Assembly (NCBI GenBank): GCA_000433475.1
Contig: HF993104.1
Coordinates: 1 to 64,000 of the forward strand
DNA from: Mycoplasma sp. CAG:956
GTDB lineage: Bacteria > Bacillota_I > Bacilli_A > RF39 > UBA660
Length of the DNA: 64,000 nucleotides
Direction of reading: 5' to 3'
The notes under the pieces were generated by a model that saw only the letters and a list, made by a program, of their open reading frames with translations, made no database searches and had not been told where the DNA came from. This document shows positions 27,123-35,552 of the stretch, piece by piece; position 1 is the first letter of the stretch; each line of letters starts with the position of its first letter. The translations under genes and the position numbers were made by a program.

Positions 27123-28188
27123 GAAAAAAATAATAAAGATAATTAGTGTGATTGTAGGAGTAATTGCTGTCTTTATCATAGGCACTTTAATAACTTATAA
27201 TGTTATGCTAAGTCCTGTAAGTAAAGATACGACTAGTATTACTTTTGAAATACCTTATAAAACAACTTCTATCGAGGTTCTAGAATCTTTAAAAGACAGC
27301 AATTTAATTAAGAATGTAACAGCTGCTAAGATATATATGAAATTAAATAAGATAACCAATATTCAGGCTGGTATTTATGAACTTAATAAAGCAATGTCAA
27401 CTGGGGAAATTTTAAAATCTTTTAAAGATGGTAAAGTTATTGATGATGAAATAACAGTTACTTTTGTTGAAGGTAAAAGGATGCCTTATTATGTTGATAT
27501 GATAGCAAAGAATTTTAACTATAGTAGTGATGAGGTTAATGCTTTATTAACGGATAAAGAGTTCTTAAATGAGCTTATTACTAACTATTGGTTTATAAGT
27601 GAAGATATTCTAAATAAAGACATATATTATCCTTTAGAAGGCTATTTCTTTCCAGATACTTATAATTTTAGGAAAGAAGCTAGTTTAAAAGAAATTGTCT
27701 TAACTTTAATAAATGGTTTAGCAAAAAAATTAGCTCCTTATAAAAAAGAAATAGAAAATAGTGGTTATAGTGTTCATCAAATTCTAACTTTAGCATCGAT
27801 TGTTGAGTTAGAAGGAGTAAATGATGAATCAAGAAGTGGAGTTGCTAGTGTGTTTTATAATCGCTTAAAAGACGGTTGGACTCTTGGTAGTGATGTTACA
27901 ACTTATTATGCGGTTAAAAAGGATTTTTCTAGTGAATTAACTAAAGAAGATTTAGATACTTGTAATCCTTATAATACAAGGTCAAATTGTGTTACGGCTC
28001 TTCCAGTTGGACCAATTTGTAGTAGTGGTCTAGAAAGCATAGTAGCTACTATTAATCCAGCAAGTACTGATTATTATTATTTTGTGGCAGATAAAAATAA
28101 AAAGACGTATTATGCTAAAACCCAAAGTGAATTTAATGCAATTATAGCTGATTTAAAAAATCAAGGGCTTTGGTATGTCTATAATTAA
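27115..28188 (+). CDS. mltG: Endolytic murein transglycosylase MltG
   Basis: 357 residues. One membrane helix at about 7-28, a LysM-like region, then the YceG catalytic domain with E231 in ASIVELEG, PLEGYFFPDTY near 170 and NPYNTR...LPVGPI in the C-terminal part. It cuts nascent glycan strands and so sets their length. 12 bases separate it from trmR. Confidence 0.95.
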   Translation: MSKKKIIKIISVIVGVIAVFIIGTLITYNVMLSPVSKDTTSITFEIPYKTTSIEVLESLKDSNLIKNVTAAKIYMKLNKITNIQAGIYELNKAMSTGEILKSFKDGKVIDDEITVTFVEGKRMPYYVDMIAKNFNYSSDEVNALLTDKEFLNELITNYWFISEDILNKDIYYPLEGYFFPDTYNFRKEASLKEIVLTLINGLAKKLAPYKKEIENSGYSVHQILTLASIVELEGVNDESRSGVASVFYNRLKDGWTLGSDVTTYYAVKKDFSSELTKEDLDTCNPYNTRSNCVTALPVGPICSSGLESIVATINPASTDYYYFVADKNKKTYYAKTQSEFNAIIADLKNQGLWYVYN

Positions 28189-28200
28189 AGGTGGAAAATT

Positions 28201-28794
28201 ATGAAAGAACAAATTTTAGAAATAGAAAAATATGCAAAAGAAAATAATGTACCTATAATTGAAAAAGAATCAATTTGTTATATTATGAAGTATATTAAGG
28301 AACATAATGTTAAAAATATTTTAGAAATAGGAAGTGCTATTGGTTACTCAGCTATTTTAATGGCATCAAGTAATCAACCAACAATGGTAACTACTATTGA
28401 ACGCGATGAGTCTCGCTATATGGAATGTTTAAAAAATATTAAAAAATGTGGTTTAGATAAGAAAATAAACGTAGTTTATCAAGATGCGTTAGATGTTAAT
28501 TTAACAGGTGTTTCTTATGATTTAATATTTATTGATGCTGCTAAGGGACAATATACTAAATTTTTTGAAAAATATAAATATTTTTTGAATAAGGGTGGTG
28601 TAATCATAACTGATAATATTAATTTTCATGGTTATGTTGGCAAAAGTGATACTATTGAAAGTAAGAATTTAAGACAATTAGTTGGGAAGATTGAAAATTA
28701 TATTGAATTTTTAAAAAATAATGAAGAATTTACCACGGAATTTTTAAATATTGGAGATGGTATAAGTGTTAGCAAGCGAAGAGATGAAGAATAA
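28201..28794 (+). CDS. trmR: tRNA 5-hydroxyuridine methyltransferase TrmR (YrrM)
   Basis: 197-residue class I SAM-dependent O-methyltransferase with ILEIGSAIGYSA (about 41-52), an acidic residue after TTIERDE and FIDAAKGQY near 110. In B. subtilis this locus product makes mo5U34 from ho5U34, made by the TrhP proteins encoded just downstream. The same order here supports the name. Ends inside the next gene (29-base overlap). Confidence 0.9.
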   Translation: MKEQILEIEKYAKENNVPIIEKESICYIMKYIKEHNVKNILEIGSAIGYSAILMASSNQPTMVTTIERDESRYMECLKNIKKCGLDKKINVVYQDALDVNLTGVSYDLIFIDAAKGQYTKFFEKYKYFLNKGGVIITDNINFHGYVGKSDTIESKNLRQLVGKIENYIEFLKNNEEFTTEFLNIGDGISVSKRRDEE

Positions 28795-29572
28795 AATCTT
28801 AATAAGTATTAATAAATTAGAAGATATAAAGACATATAAGCTGGAAGGTATTTCTACCTTTCTTTTGCCATTAAAAGGCTATTCAGTTGGTTATCCAGCT
28901 AGTTTTACGGTAGAAGAAATAAATAGAGTAGCAAGTAATGAAAATGTCTATTGTTTAATTAATAAAGTTCTAAATAACAAGGAAATAGATGAATTAAAGG
29001 CTATTTTATCTAGTATAAAAGTGAAAGGTTTTGTAATTGAAGATATTGGGCTTATAAGGACTTTAAAAGGCTTAAGTAAGGAAATAATTTTATTTATTAA
29101 TCATTTCAACTGTAATTATAAATCAATTAATGTATGGCTTAATTATGTAGATAGTGTCTTTGTTTCTAATGAGTTAACTAAAGAAGAATTATTAGAGATA
29201 GATAAAAATGTTAAAAAAAGTGTTGTTTATCATTTAATGGGGTATAATCAAGTAATGTATTCTAAACGTAAATTAGTTTCTAATTATGAAGATTATTATC
29301 ATTTACCACATACTAACTACTTACATATTACTGATAAAATGGGGAGTGTTAAATTTACTCTTTATGAGGATGACAAGACCACAGTAGGGTATTCAAGTAA
29401 GTGTGCTCTTTTAGATTGTACTAATTTAAATAATAGTTATTATTTTTATGTAAATACAACTTTTTTAAGTCCTGATAAAGTAATAAATATGTTAAATGGT
29501 AAAGATGTAGAAGACACTGATAATGGATTTATGAATAAGAAAACTGTCTTTAAGATAGGAGATATCAAATGA
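28766..29572 (+). CDS. trhP1: U32 peptidase-family protein, TrhP1-like (YrrN)
   Basis: 268 residues with a GTG start at 28766, supported by GGAG 9 bases upstream; an ATG at 28784 would lose six residues. The U32 TIM-barrel is short and diverged, and the cysteine cluster of the second protein is missing, as in YrrN. In B. subtilis YrrN and YrrO hydroxylate U34 of tRNAs. Tightly coupled on both sides (29- and 4-base overlaps). Confidence 0.78.
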   Translation: MLASEEMKNKILISINKLEDIKTYKLEGISTFLLPLKGYSVGYPASFTVEEINRVASNENVYCLINKVLNNKEIDELKAILSSIKVKGFVIEDIGLIRTLKGLSKEIILFINHFNCNYKSINVWLNYVDSVFVSNELTKEELLEIDKNVKKSVVYHLMGYNQVMYSKRKLVSNYEDYYHLPHTNYLHITDKMGSVKFTLYEDDKTTVGYSSKCALLDCTNLNNSYYFYVNTTFLSPDKVINMLNGKDVEDTDNGFMNKKTVFKIGDIK

Positions 29573-30750
29573 TAGAGTTATTAGCACCCGCAGGGGATTT
29601 AGAAAGATTAAAAGTAGCTCTTTTATATGGAGCTGATGCTGTATATGTGGGAGGAACTGATTATTCCTTAAGAGCTAATGCTAAAAATTTTAATCTTGAT
29701 GATTTAAAAATAGGTGTAGATTTTGCTCATAATCTTGGTAAAAGAGTTTATGTAACAGTTAATATTGTGCCTCATAATGCTGATACTTTTGGATTAGAAG
29801 AATACCTTTTAAATTTAGATGAAATTGGTGTTGATGGGATAATTGTAAGTGATATATATATTATGTATTTACATCGAAAATTAAGTTTAAAAACAGAATT
29901 ACATGTTTCTACTCAAGCCTCAACTAGTAACTATGAATCAGCTTTATTTTATAAAAATATGGGGGCTAAAAGAGTTGTTTTAGCAAGAGAAACATCAAAA
30001 GAAGATATTAAAAGAATAAAAGAAGAAACTAACTTAGATTTAGAATGCTTTATTCACGGGGCTATGTGTACGTCTGTTAGCGGTCGTTGTGTTATGAGTA
30101 ATTATGCAACTAATCGTGATTCTAACAGAGGTGGCTGTAGTCAAGTGTGCCGTTATGTTTTTAAAGCTGATGATAATGAGGCAGATTTTACGATGATGCC
30201 CAAAGATTTAAATATGGTTTCTTTTATAAAAGAAATGATTGAAATAGGTGTAAACTCGTTTAAAGTAGAGGGCAGAATGCGTAGTGTTTATTATATTGCC
30301 ACGGTTATATCTGTTTATCGTAGTATTATTGACAAGATAAAGAATAATACTTTAACTGAAAAATATGCTACATATGCTTTAAATGTCTTGAATAGATGTG
30401 CTAACCGTGATTCAGTACCACAGTTTTTTGATAAATTGCCTGGTGTTAATGAACAATATTTCTTAGATAGAAATGAGATAAGTAATCAAGATTTTTTGGG
30501 TATTGTAATAGAATATGATAAGACTAATGGTGAGGTAATAGTAGAACAAAGAAACTACTTTAAACCAGGGGATGTTGTAGAGATATTTGGTCCTAATATT
30601 GAGACTGTAACTTTAACAATTCCCAAAATTTATGATATGGATGGCAATCTACTTGATGTTGCTCGTCATCCTAAACAGTTAATTAAATTTAAGTGTGAAA
30701 TACCACTAAGTAAGATGGATATTATGCGTATAAAAGTGTTTGACATTTAA
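29569..30750 (+). CDS. trhP2: U32 peptidase-family tRNA hydroxylation protein TrhP2 (YrrO)
   Basis: 393 residues. Strong U32 signature: LLAPAGDLERLK at the start, ADAVYVGG, STQAS, then the cysteine-rich HGAMC...GRC...GGCSQVCR and KVEGRMRS. Cysteines may bind an Fe-S cluster. It acts with TrhP1 and TrmR in wobble uridine modification (known for B. subtilis). Its last codons contain the greA -35 box. The udk gene found between yrrO and greA in Bacillus is absent. Confidence 0.92.
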   Translation: MIELLAPAGDLERLKVALLYGADAVYVGGTDYSLRANAKNFNLDDLKIGVDFAHNLGKRVYVTVNIVPHNADTFGLEEYLLNLDEIGVDGIIVSDIYIMYLHRKLSLKTELHVSTQASTSNYESALFYKNMGAKRVVLARETSKEDIKRIKEETNLDLECFIHGAMCTSVSGRCVMSNYATNRDSNRGGCSQVCRYVFKADDNEADFTMMPKDLNMVSFIKEMIEIGVNSFKVEGRMRSVYYIATVISVYRSIIDKIKNNTLTEKYATYALNVLNRCANRDSVPQFFDKLPGVNEQYFLDRNEISNQDFLGIVIEYDKTNGEVIVEQRNYFKPGDVVEIFGPNIETVTLTIPKIYDMDGNLLDVARHPKQLIKFKCEIPLSKMDIMRIKVFDI

Positions 30751-30768
30751 TATGATTTGTAGTATTCT
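30740..30768 (+). promoter_or_regulatory. greA promoter
   Basis: TTGACA (30740-30745), 17 bp, TATTCT (30763-30768). It lies over the end of the U32 gene. Confidence 0.7.
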
Positions 30769-30801
30769 TAGATAGATAATTTTTTAGAGGAGAGAATAAA
30801 A

Positions 30802-31272
30802 ATGACAAAAGAACAAACAATTCTAATAACACCACAAGGATATTTGGCGTTAGAAACTGAATTGAATGACTTAAAATTAAAGAAAAGACCTGAGGTAATT
30901 GCTGCACTTCAAGAGGCAAGAAGTTTAGGCGATTTATCAGAAAATGCTGAATATGATGCTGCTCGTAATGAACAAGCTCAAGTAGAAGCAAGAATAAAAG
31001 AATTAGAATTTAAATTAGAACATTGCCAAGTAATGGACGGTGCATCTAAAGAAACAGTTAGTGTTGGCTCTAATGTCACTTTAAATTATATAGATGATGA
31101 TGAGGAAGAAGAATACTCTATCGTCGGTTCTATGGAAGCAGATCCATTTGCTAATAAGATTTCTAATGAGTCACCAATTGGTAAGGCTATATTAGGACAT
31201 CGTGCTGGTGAGATTGTTAATGTTGTAACACCAACTGGCTCTTATGATGTTAAAATTGTTAAAATTGCTTAA
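30802..31272 (+). CDS. greA: Transcription elongation factor GreA
   Basis: 156 residues, typical. An N-terminal coiled-coil with LITPQGYLALE, LGDLSENAEYDAA (the acidic tip with D and E that enter the RNA polymerase channel), then the FKBP-like C-terminal domain (SPIGKAILGHRAGEIV). Rescues backtracked RNA polymerase by stimulating transcript cleavage. Ribosome site AGAGGAG; own promoter. Confidence 0.97.
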   Translation: MTKEQTILITPQGYLALETELNDLKLKKRPEVIAALQEARSLGDLSENAEYDAARNEQAQVEARIKELEFKLEHCQVMDGASKETVSVGSNVTLNYIDDDEEEEYSIVGSMEADPFANKISNESPIGKAILGHRAGEIVNVVTPTGSYDVKIVKIA

Positions 31273-31301
31273 TTTTGCTCGCTTTATTGCTAGTTTTAAG
31301 T

Positions 31302-31307
31302 TATAAT
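31302..31307 (+). promoter_or_regulatory. -10 element before tig
   Basis: TATAAT 28 bases before the tig start. No convincing -35 box at 16-18 bp. Confidence 0.4.
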
Positions 31308-31334
31308 ATTAAAGGTTAGAAAAGGAAGAATTTT

Positions 31335-32579
31335 ATGAATAATGTAAAAAAAGTTGTAAAAGAATATAAAGGTGAAATTTGGACTAAGGCTATTAAAGAT
31401 GCTTATAATAAAATTAAAAAAGATGTAACAGTTGATGGCTTTAGAAAAGGTATGGTTCCTTTTTCCATGTTCGTTAGTAAAAATGGTGTAGAACCACTTT
31501 ATAACGATGCTATCGATATTTTACTTACAACTGAATATAAAAAGACTTTAGATGAAGTTGAAGAAATGCCAGTTGTACAACCTACTGTTGATATTAAAGA
31601 TATTAATAAAGATGGTATTAGTATTGAATATACATTTATTTCTAAACCAGAAGTTAAATTAGGAGAATACAAAAACTTAGGAATTAAGAAAGAAACTGCT
31701 AAAGTAACTGCTAAAGAAGTAGATGAAGAAATTACAAAACTTCAAACTAAATATGCTGAAATTAAAGTTAAAGAAGGCGGCAAAGTTGAAAATGGTAACA
31801 CTGTTATTATTGACTTTGAAGGTTTCTTAGACGGAAAAGCATTCGAAGGTGGTAAGGGAGAAAATTACCCATTAGAAATCGGCTCAAATACCTTCATCCC
31901 AGGCTTTGAAGAAGGCTTAATTGGTATGAGTACTGGAGAAGAAAAAGATTTAAATTTAAAATTCCCAGAAAACTATACTGAAGAACTTAAAGGCAAAGAT
32001 GTAGTATTTAAAGTTAAAGTAAATATTATTAAAGAAAGAGTTTTACCTGAAATAAATGAAGATTTCTTTAAAGATTTAGGTTATGATGATGTTAAAGATG
32101 CTGAAGGCTTAAAAGCTAAAGTTAAAGAACAAATCAAGACTCGTAAAGAAGCTGAAATTGAAGATAAATACATTAATGATTGCTTAAAACTTGCTGTATC
32201 TAAAATGACAGTAGAAATTAATCCAGAAATCATTGATGAAGAAATTCATAGAATTATCGACCAAGTATCTCAACAATTAAAGATGAATGGTTTAACACTT
32301 GAACAATACATGCAATTTACTGGTATGACTCATGAAGATTTGCATAAACAATATGAAGAAACAGCTACTAATAGAGTAAAAGAAAGATTCTTACTAGAAG
32401 AAGTTGCTAAAGAAGAGAAAATTGAAATTAGTGATAAAGATGCTGATGCTAAGGCAGAAGAAATGGCTAAGAATTATGGTATGACTAAGGAAGACTTATT
32501 AAAAGAATTTGGTGGTCTTGACATGGTTAAATACGATATGAAAATGCGTGAAGCTATCAATATTGTTAAGGGAGAGTAA
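31335..32579 (+). CDS. tig: Trigger factor, ribosome-associated chaperone
   Basis: 414 residues. The N-terminal ribosome-binding domain has the signature GFRKG at 35-39, about eight residues nearer the N-terminus than usual, so the first beta strand is shortened. The FKBP-type prolyl isomerase domain (about 150-235, VIIDFEGFLDGKAFEGG, FIPGFEEGLIGM) and the helical chaperone arms (245-414) are complete. Ribosome site AAAGGAAG. The codon use is more even than in the neighbours, as expected for a highly expressed gene. Confidence 0.95.
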   Translation: MNNVKKVVKEYKGEIWTKAIKDAYNKIKKDVTVDGFRKGMVPFSMFVSKNGVEPLYNDAIDILLTTEYKKTLDEVEEMPVVQPTVDIKDINKDGISIEYTFISKPEVKLGEYKNLGIKKETAKVTAKEVDEEITKLQTKYAEIKVKEGGKVENGNTVIIDFEGFLDGKAFEGGKGENYPLEIGSNTFIPGFEEGLIGMSTGEEKDLNLKFPENYTEELKGKDVVFKVKVNIIKERVLPEINEDFFKDLGYDDVKDAEGLKAKVKEQIKTRKEAEIEDKYINDCLKLAVSKMTVEINPEIIDEEIHRIIDQVSQQLKMNGLTLEQYMQFTGMTHEDLHKQYEETATNRVKERFLLEEVAKEEKIEISDKDADAKAEEMAKNYGMTKEDLLKEFGGLDMVKYDMKMREAINIVKGE

Positions 32580-32591
32580 TCTTCCTTTTTT
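32568..32591 (+). terminator. tig terminator built over the stop codon
   Basis: AAGGGAGA (32568-32575), a GTAA tetraloop, TCTTCCTT (32580-32587) and a T run. The TAA stop lies at the loop and stem edge. Confidence 0.75.
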
Positions 32592-32628
32592 AGTACTTTT
32601 AAACTTACAGACTGTTAACTAAAAAAGG

Positions 32629-32658
32629 TTGACAGTATATATTTTAATGTGATAGAAT
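32629..32658 (+). promoter_or_regulatory. rpsP promoter
   Basis: TTGACA (32629-32634), 18 bp, TAGAAT (32653-32658). A strong AGGAGG ribosome site follows before the ATG at 32691. Confidence 0.7.
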
Positions 32659-32690
32659 AAGTACTGTTATTAAGTGAGGAGGGAATACAA

Positions 32691-32966
32691 ATGGCAGTAA
32701 AATTAAGATTAAAAAGAATGGGTTCTAAACAAAAACCATTCTATAGAATTGTAGCAGCTGATTCAAGATGCCCAAGAGATGGTAGATTTATCGAAACAGT
32801 AGGAACTTACAATCCTGTTAAGAATCCTGCAGTTATTACAGTTGATGAAGAAAAAGCAATCAAGTGGTTAAATAATGGTGCAGTTCCAACTGATACAGTT
32901 AAGAATATTCTTGCTGGTGAAGGCATTATGAAAAAATATGCTGAATCTAAAAAGAAAGAAAACTAA
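32691..32966 (+). CDS. rpsP: 30S ribosomal protein S16
   Basis: 91 residues, basic, typical. Starts [20 protein letters not shown], with [12 protein letters not shown] and GTYNP following, all S16 hallmarks. It binds 16S rRNA early in 30S assembly. The khpA gene follows after 3 bases, as in many Firmicutes, but rimM and trmD do not follow here. Confidence 0.98.
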   Translation: MAVKLRLKRMGSKQKPFYRIVAADSRCPRDGRFIETVGTYNPVKNPAVITVDEEKAIKWLNNGAVPTDTVKNILAGEGIMKKYAESKKKEN

Positions 32967-32969
32967 TTT

Positions 32970-33212
32970 ATGGAATTAAAAGAATTTACAGAATACTTAG
33001 TTAAATCAATTGTTAATAATCCAGATAAAGTTCGTGTTAGTGAATTTAAATTAGAAGATGATTTAATAATTGAAGTGTTAGTAAGTGATGATGACCGTAG
33101 TGTTGTAATTGGTAAAGGCGGTAAAATGGCTAATGCAATTAGAACTCTAGTTCAAGCTCATGCTTATATTATGCATTTAGGTAGAGTAAAATTAAACATT
33201 GATTCAATTTAA
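32970..33212 (+). CDS. khpA: KH-domain RNA-binding protein KhpA (YlqC)
   Basis: 80 residues forming one type II KH domain with the loop IGKGGKMANAIR. KhpA with KhpB binds RNAs and affects cell-wall growth and division in streptococci and lactobacilli. It sits 3 bases after rpsP and is closed by a terminator. Confidence 0.93.
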   Translation: MELKEFTEYLVKSIVNNPDKVRVSEFKLEDDLIIEVLVSDDDRSVVIGKGGKMANAIRTLVQAHAYIMHLGRVKLNIDSI

Positions 33213-33245
33213 AGATATTTGGCTAATTGCTAATATCTTTTTTTT
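33212..33245 (+). terminator. rpsP-khpA terminator
   Basis: AAGATATT (33212-33219) pairs with AATATCTT (33232-33239), followed by T residues to 33245. Confidence 0.8.
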
Positions 33246-33351
33246 CTTAATTTTATGTGTCTTTTTGACGATAGTTTTGAAAGTACTCATAAGATTTTTT
33301 TTCATTGCATTTAAATAAATTACCTTAAAAATTTCTTAAATTATGGTTAAT

Positions 33352-33395
33352 TGTGAATTTCTTGTGAAATATAAGAAAGTTCCTTGAAATTCACA
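33352..33395. promoter_or_regulatory. Inverted repeat at the -35 region of the 33440 gene
   Basis: TGTGAATTTC (33352-33361) and GAAATTCACA (33386-33395) are perfect 10-bp inverted copies 24 bp apart; the right copy covers the -35 box. In addition AGAAAGTT occurs as direct repeats at 33374 and 33395, spaced 21 bp, two helix turns. This looks like a regulator site. Confidence 0.45.
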
Positions 33396-33412
33396 GAAAG
33401 TTAACTTATAAT
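33384..33412 (+). promoter_or_regulatory. Promoter of the 33440 gene
   Basis: TTGAAA (33384-33389), 17 bp, TATAAT (33407-33412). Confidence 0.65.
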
Positions 33413-33439
33413 AAGAAACTGCAGGAAGGAGAAGACACA

Positions 33440-33892
33440 ATGAAAATTAATGAAAAAAGAATAAAAAAATTTGCTGGCAGTGCTTTGCTTTTGACAGCTT
33501 TGACGTTAGGAGGCAGTGTAGCAATTAATGAATATACAGTTAATCATAATGATAAAATTTGCTTATTAACTAGAATTGTTGGCTATCAACATCAAGTACA
33601 AAAGATTGATAATGATCCTGATAATATTAAAAACGGGATATTTGCAGAATATAGTGAAATTTATTATGAGGTACCAGATGGCTATATAATTCATCATAAT
33701 GATATGATTGGTTATAAGAAGGTAAATGGTTATACTGCTTATGATGTTAATAACAATAATCAACCTTATCAAGTAAGTGATACAATGAAGACTGTTAATC
33801 CAACTATTTATTTTATACCTAATATTGAAGTGTTTAAAAATAATTCTGATTTAAATGATGCTGAATTAGTAAAAGAATTAAAATTAAAATAA
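33440..33892 (+). CDS. Small secreted or membrane-anchored protein, unknown
   Basis: 150 residues. A Lys-rich start and hydrophobic stretch (about 10-30, FAGSALLLTALTLGGSVA) form a signal peptide or anchor. The mature part is hydrophilic, Asn/Tyr/Asp-rich, with a central VPDGYIIHHNDMIGYKKVNGY. No motif recognised. AGGAAGGAGAAG is the ribosome site. It is followed 9 bases later by a DUF1292-like gene. Regulated, to judge from the inverted repeat at its promoter. Confidence 0.65.
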   Translation: MKINEKRIKKFAGSALLLTALTLGGSVAINEYTVNHNDKICLLTRIVGYQHQVQKIDNDPDNIKNGIFAEYSEIYYEVPDGYIIHHNDMIGYKKVNGYTAYDVNNNNQPYQVSDTMKTVNPTIYFIPNIEVFKNNSDLNDAELVKELKLK

Positions 33893-33901
33893 AGGAGAAC
33901 T

Positions 33902-34156
33902 ATGGAAGATTTTAGCTTTTTAAGTGATGGAATTACTTATCATGTGATTGCAACTTATTATGATAGTGAGTATACGAAAAAAAATTATATGATTTATACG
34001 GATAATACATTAAAAGACGATAAGTTACAGGTATATTATTCTATCTATGAAGAGTGTCCTGATAATAAAATTAAATTGCTAAATATGACAACGGCTTTAG
34101 AAAAAAAAGTAGGCTTATCATTTTTAAAAACTATTTTTAAAGATATGAATAAATAG
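33902..34156 (+). CDS. DUF1292-like small protein
   Basis: 84 residues, soluble. The pattern KNYMIYTDNTLKDDKLQVYYSIYEE and the C-terminal helix with FLKTIFKDM align by eye with the YrzB-family protein at 26844 (YIVYTN, VYASIYD, NLIFNIL), so I read it as a diverged paralogue. Ribosome site AAAGGAG. Function unknown. Confidence 0.65.
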   Translation: MEDFSFLSDGITYHVIATYYDSEYTKKNYMIYTDNTLKDDKLQVYYSIYEECPDNKIKLLNMTTALEKKVGLSFLKTIFKDMNK

Positions 34157-34176
34157 AATGCTAGACATTCTTTTTC
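34155..34176 (+). terminator. Rho-independent terminator
   Basis: AGAATG (34155-34160), loop CTAGA, CATTCT (34166-34171), T run. Confidence 0.75.
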
Positions 34177-34268
34177 TTTTGCAAAAATTTATATATTAAT
34201 GTTATAATCTGGCAAATTTCGACATCATCATTATTGTATTATTATCTTGGCAAGAAAGAGAGATAAAT

Positions 34269-35552
34269 ATGAAAAAAATTTTAGTACCAGTAGTTATAGC
34301 TTTAACAGTCGTAAATGTTAGTGCCAAAGGAAAATGGGATGCACCATATGTTATATCAAAGGAAGAAAGTAGTATAGAAAGAAATATTACTTGTGAGAAA
34401 AAAGATTGTGTAGAAACAATTACTATACCAGCAGATTTTAAAGATAAAGAATTAACTATTAAACCAAGTATTTTTGCAAATGAAAATTATGTATCAATGC
34501 CTGGTGATACTAGAAATTTTAGTTTAAAAATAATTAATTTAAGTAATAATGATTATAAATATCAAGATAATTCATTGTATTTAAAACCAGTAGAAGATGG
34601 CAAAAATTATCCTGGATTAGTTAGTTATAATAATGCTAAAATACCAACATTTGCTACAATGTATCGACTATATAATAGTGAACCTTTAAAGGCTTTATAT
34701 GATGGAAGAAATTTAACTGATGATGAGTTAAAAGATGAAAGTATAGAAGCAAAACTAAGAGAATTAGGATATAGTGGTATATCAGAATTAGATAAATATT
34801 ATGTTGAGTATTTTAATAAAAATTATAATACTAATTTTACTAGTTTAGAAGATTTAACAACTCCTTATATTAATAAAATATGGACTAATATTAGTAAAGC
34901 TAGTCAAACTCGTGAAACTAATAATAACTTAATTGAGTTTCATCAAAACTATTTTTATAATGTTCTTTTAACAATGAAATATAATGATAAAAAAAATTTA
35001 GATGATAATAATTATAGTGTTGGGGCTTATTCGCGTAAGGAAGGCTGCTATCAAGATTTAAATAAGAATTTTAACGAGATTACTATTCCTAAAACTAGTG
35101 AAACTTCGCTAGGGGCATTTTCTTTTCACTTAAATGGACCTTTAACTAGAAATAGCTATATGGGATTTTCTTATGGGGTAGAAGTTGGTTTAACTTTTGA
35201 TAAAGTTTTAAAATATGGCGATGTTTATGTTTATTATATTGATACTTTAGGTAATCTTCTAACTGATAAAGTTACAATGCGAAATGAAGTAGATAAAGCT
35301 TATATTACTGAAGAAAAAAGTTTTGATGGTTATAAGTTAGTGAGAGTAGATGGTCCAAAAAAGGGAAGTTTTATCGAAGGTGTTCAAGAAGTTTATTATA
35401 TGTATGATATTGATAATACTAAGACTGTCTCTGATATTGTTCCAAGTGATGATATTTATACGGGTATCACAGATAATCATTTTAGTCTTTATGCGTTAAT
35501 AGTATCATTTATCATTCTAATAGGAGTTAAGATTAAATATGCTAGAAAATAA
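34269..35552 (+). CDS. Surface protein with C-terminal anchor, candidate sortase substrate
   Basis: 427 residues. A signal peptide (residues 1-19, cleavage likely after NVSA) is followed by a secreted region, then a MucBP-like segment near 320-385 (VYVYYIDTLGNLL to EVYYMYD). The end has the shape of a sorting signal: DDIYTGITDN, a hydrophobic helix and a positive tail KIKYARK. IYTG replaces a canonical LPxTG or NPxTG motif, so the signal is divergent. The next gene, overlapping by 14 bases, is a sortase, which strongly supports the substrate reading. Role may be adhesion (inference). Confidence 0.7.
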   Translation: MKKILVPVVIALTVVNVSAKGKWDAPYVISKEESSIERNITCEKKDCVETITIPADFKDKELTIKPSIFANENYVSMPGDTRNFSLKIINLSNNDYKYQDNSLYLKPVEDGKNYPGLVSYNNAKIPTFATMYRLYNSEPLKALYDGRNLTDDELKDESIEAKLRELGYSGISELDKYYVEYFNKNYNTNFTSLEDLTTPYINKIWTNISKASQTRETNNNLIEFHQNYFYNVLLTMKYNDKKNLDDNNYSVGAYSRKEGCYQDLNKNFNEITIPKTSETSLGAFSFHLNGPLTRNSYMGFSYGVEVGLTFDKVLKYGDVYVYYIDTLGNLLTDKVTMRNEVDKAYITEEKSFDGYKLVRVDGPKKGSFIEGVQEVYYMYDIDNTKTVSDIVPSDDIYTGITDNHFSLYALIVSFIILIGVKIKYARK

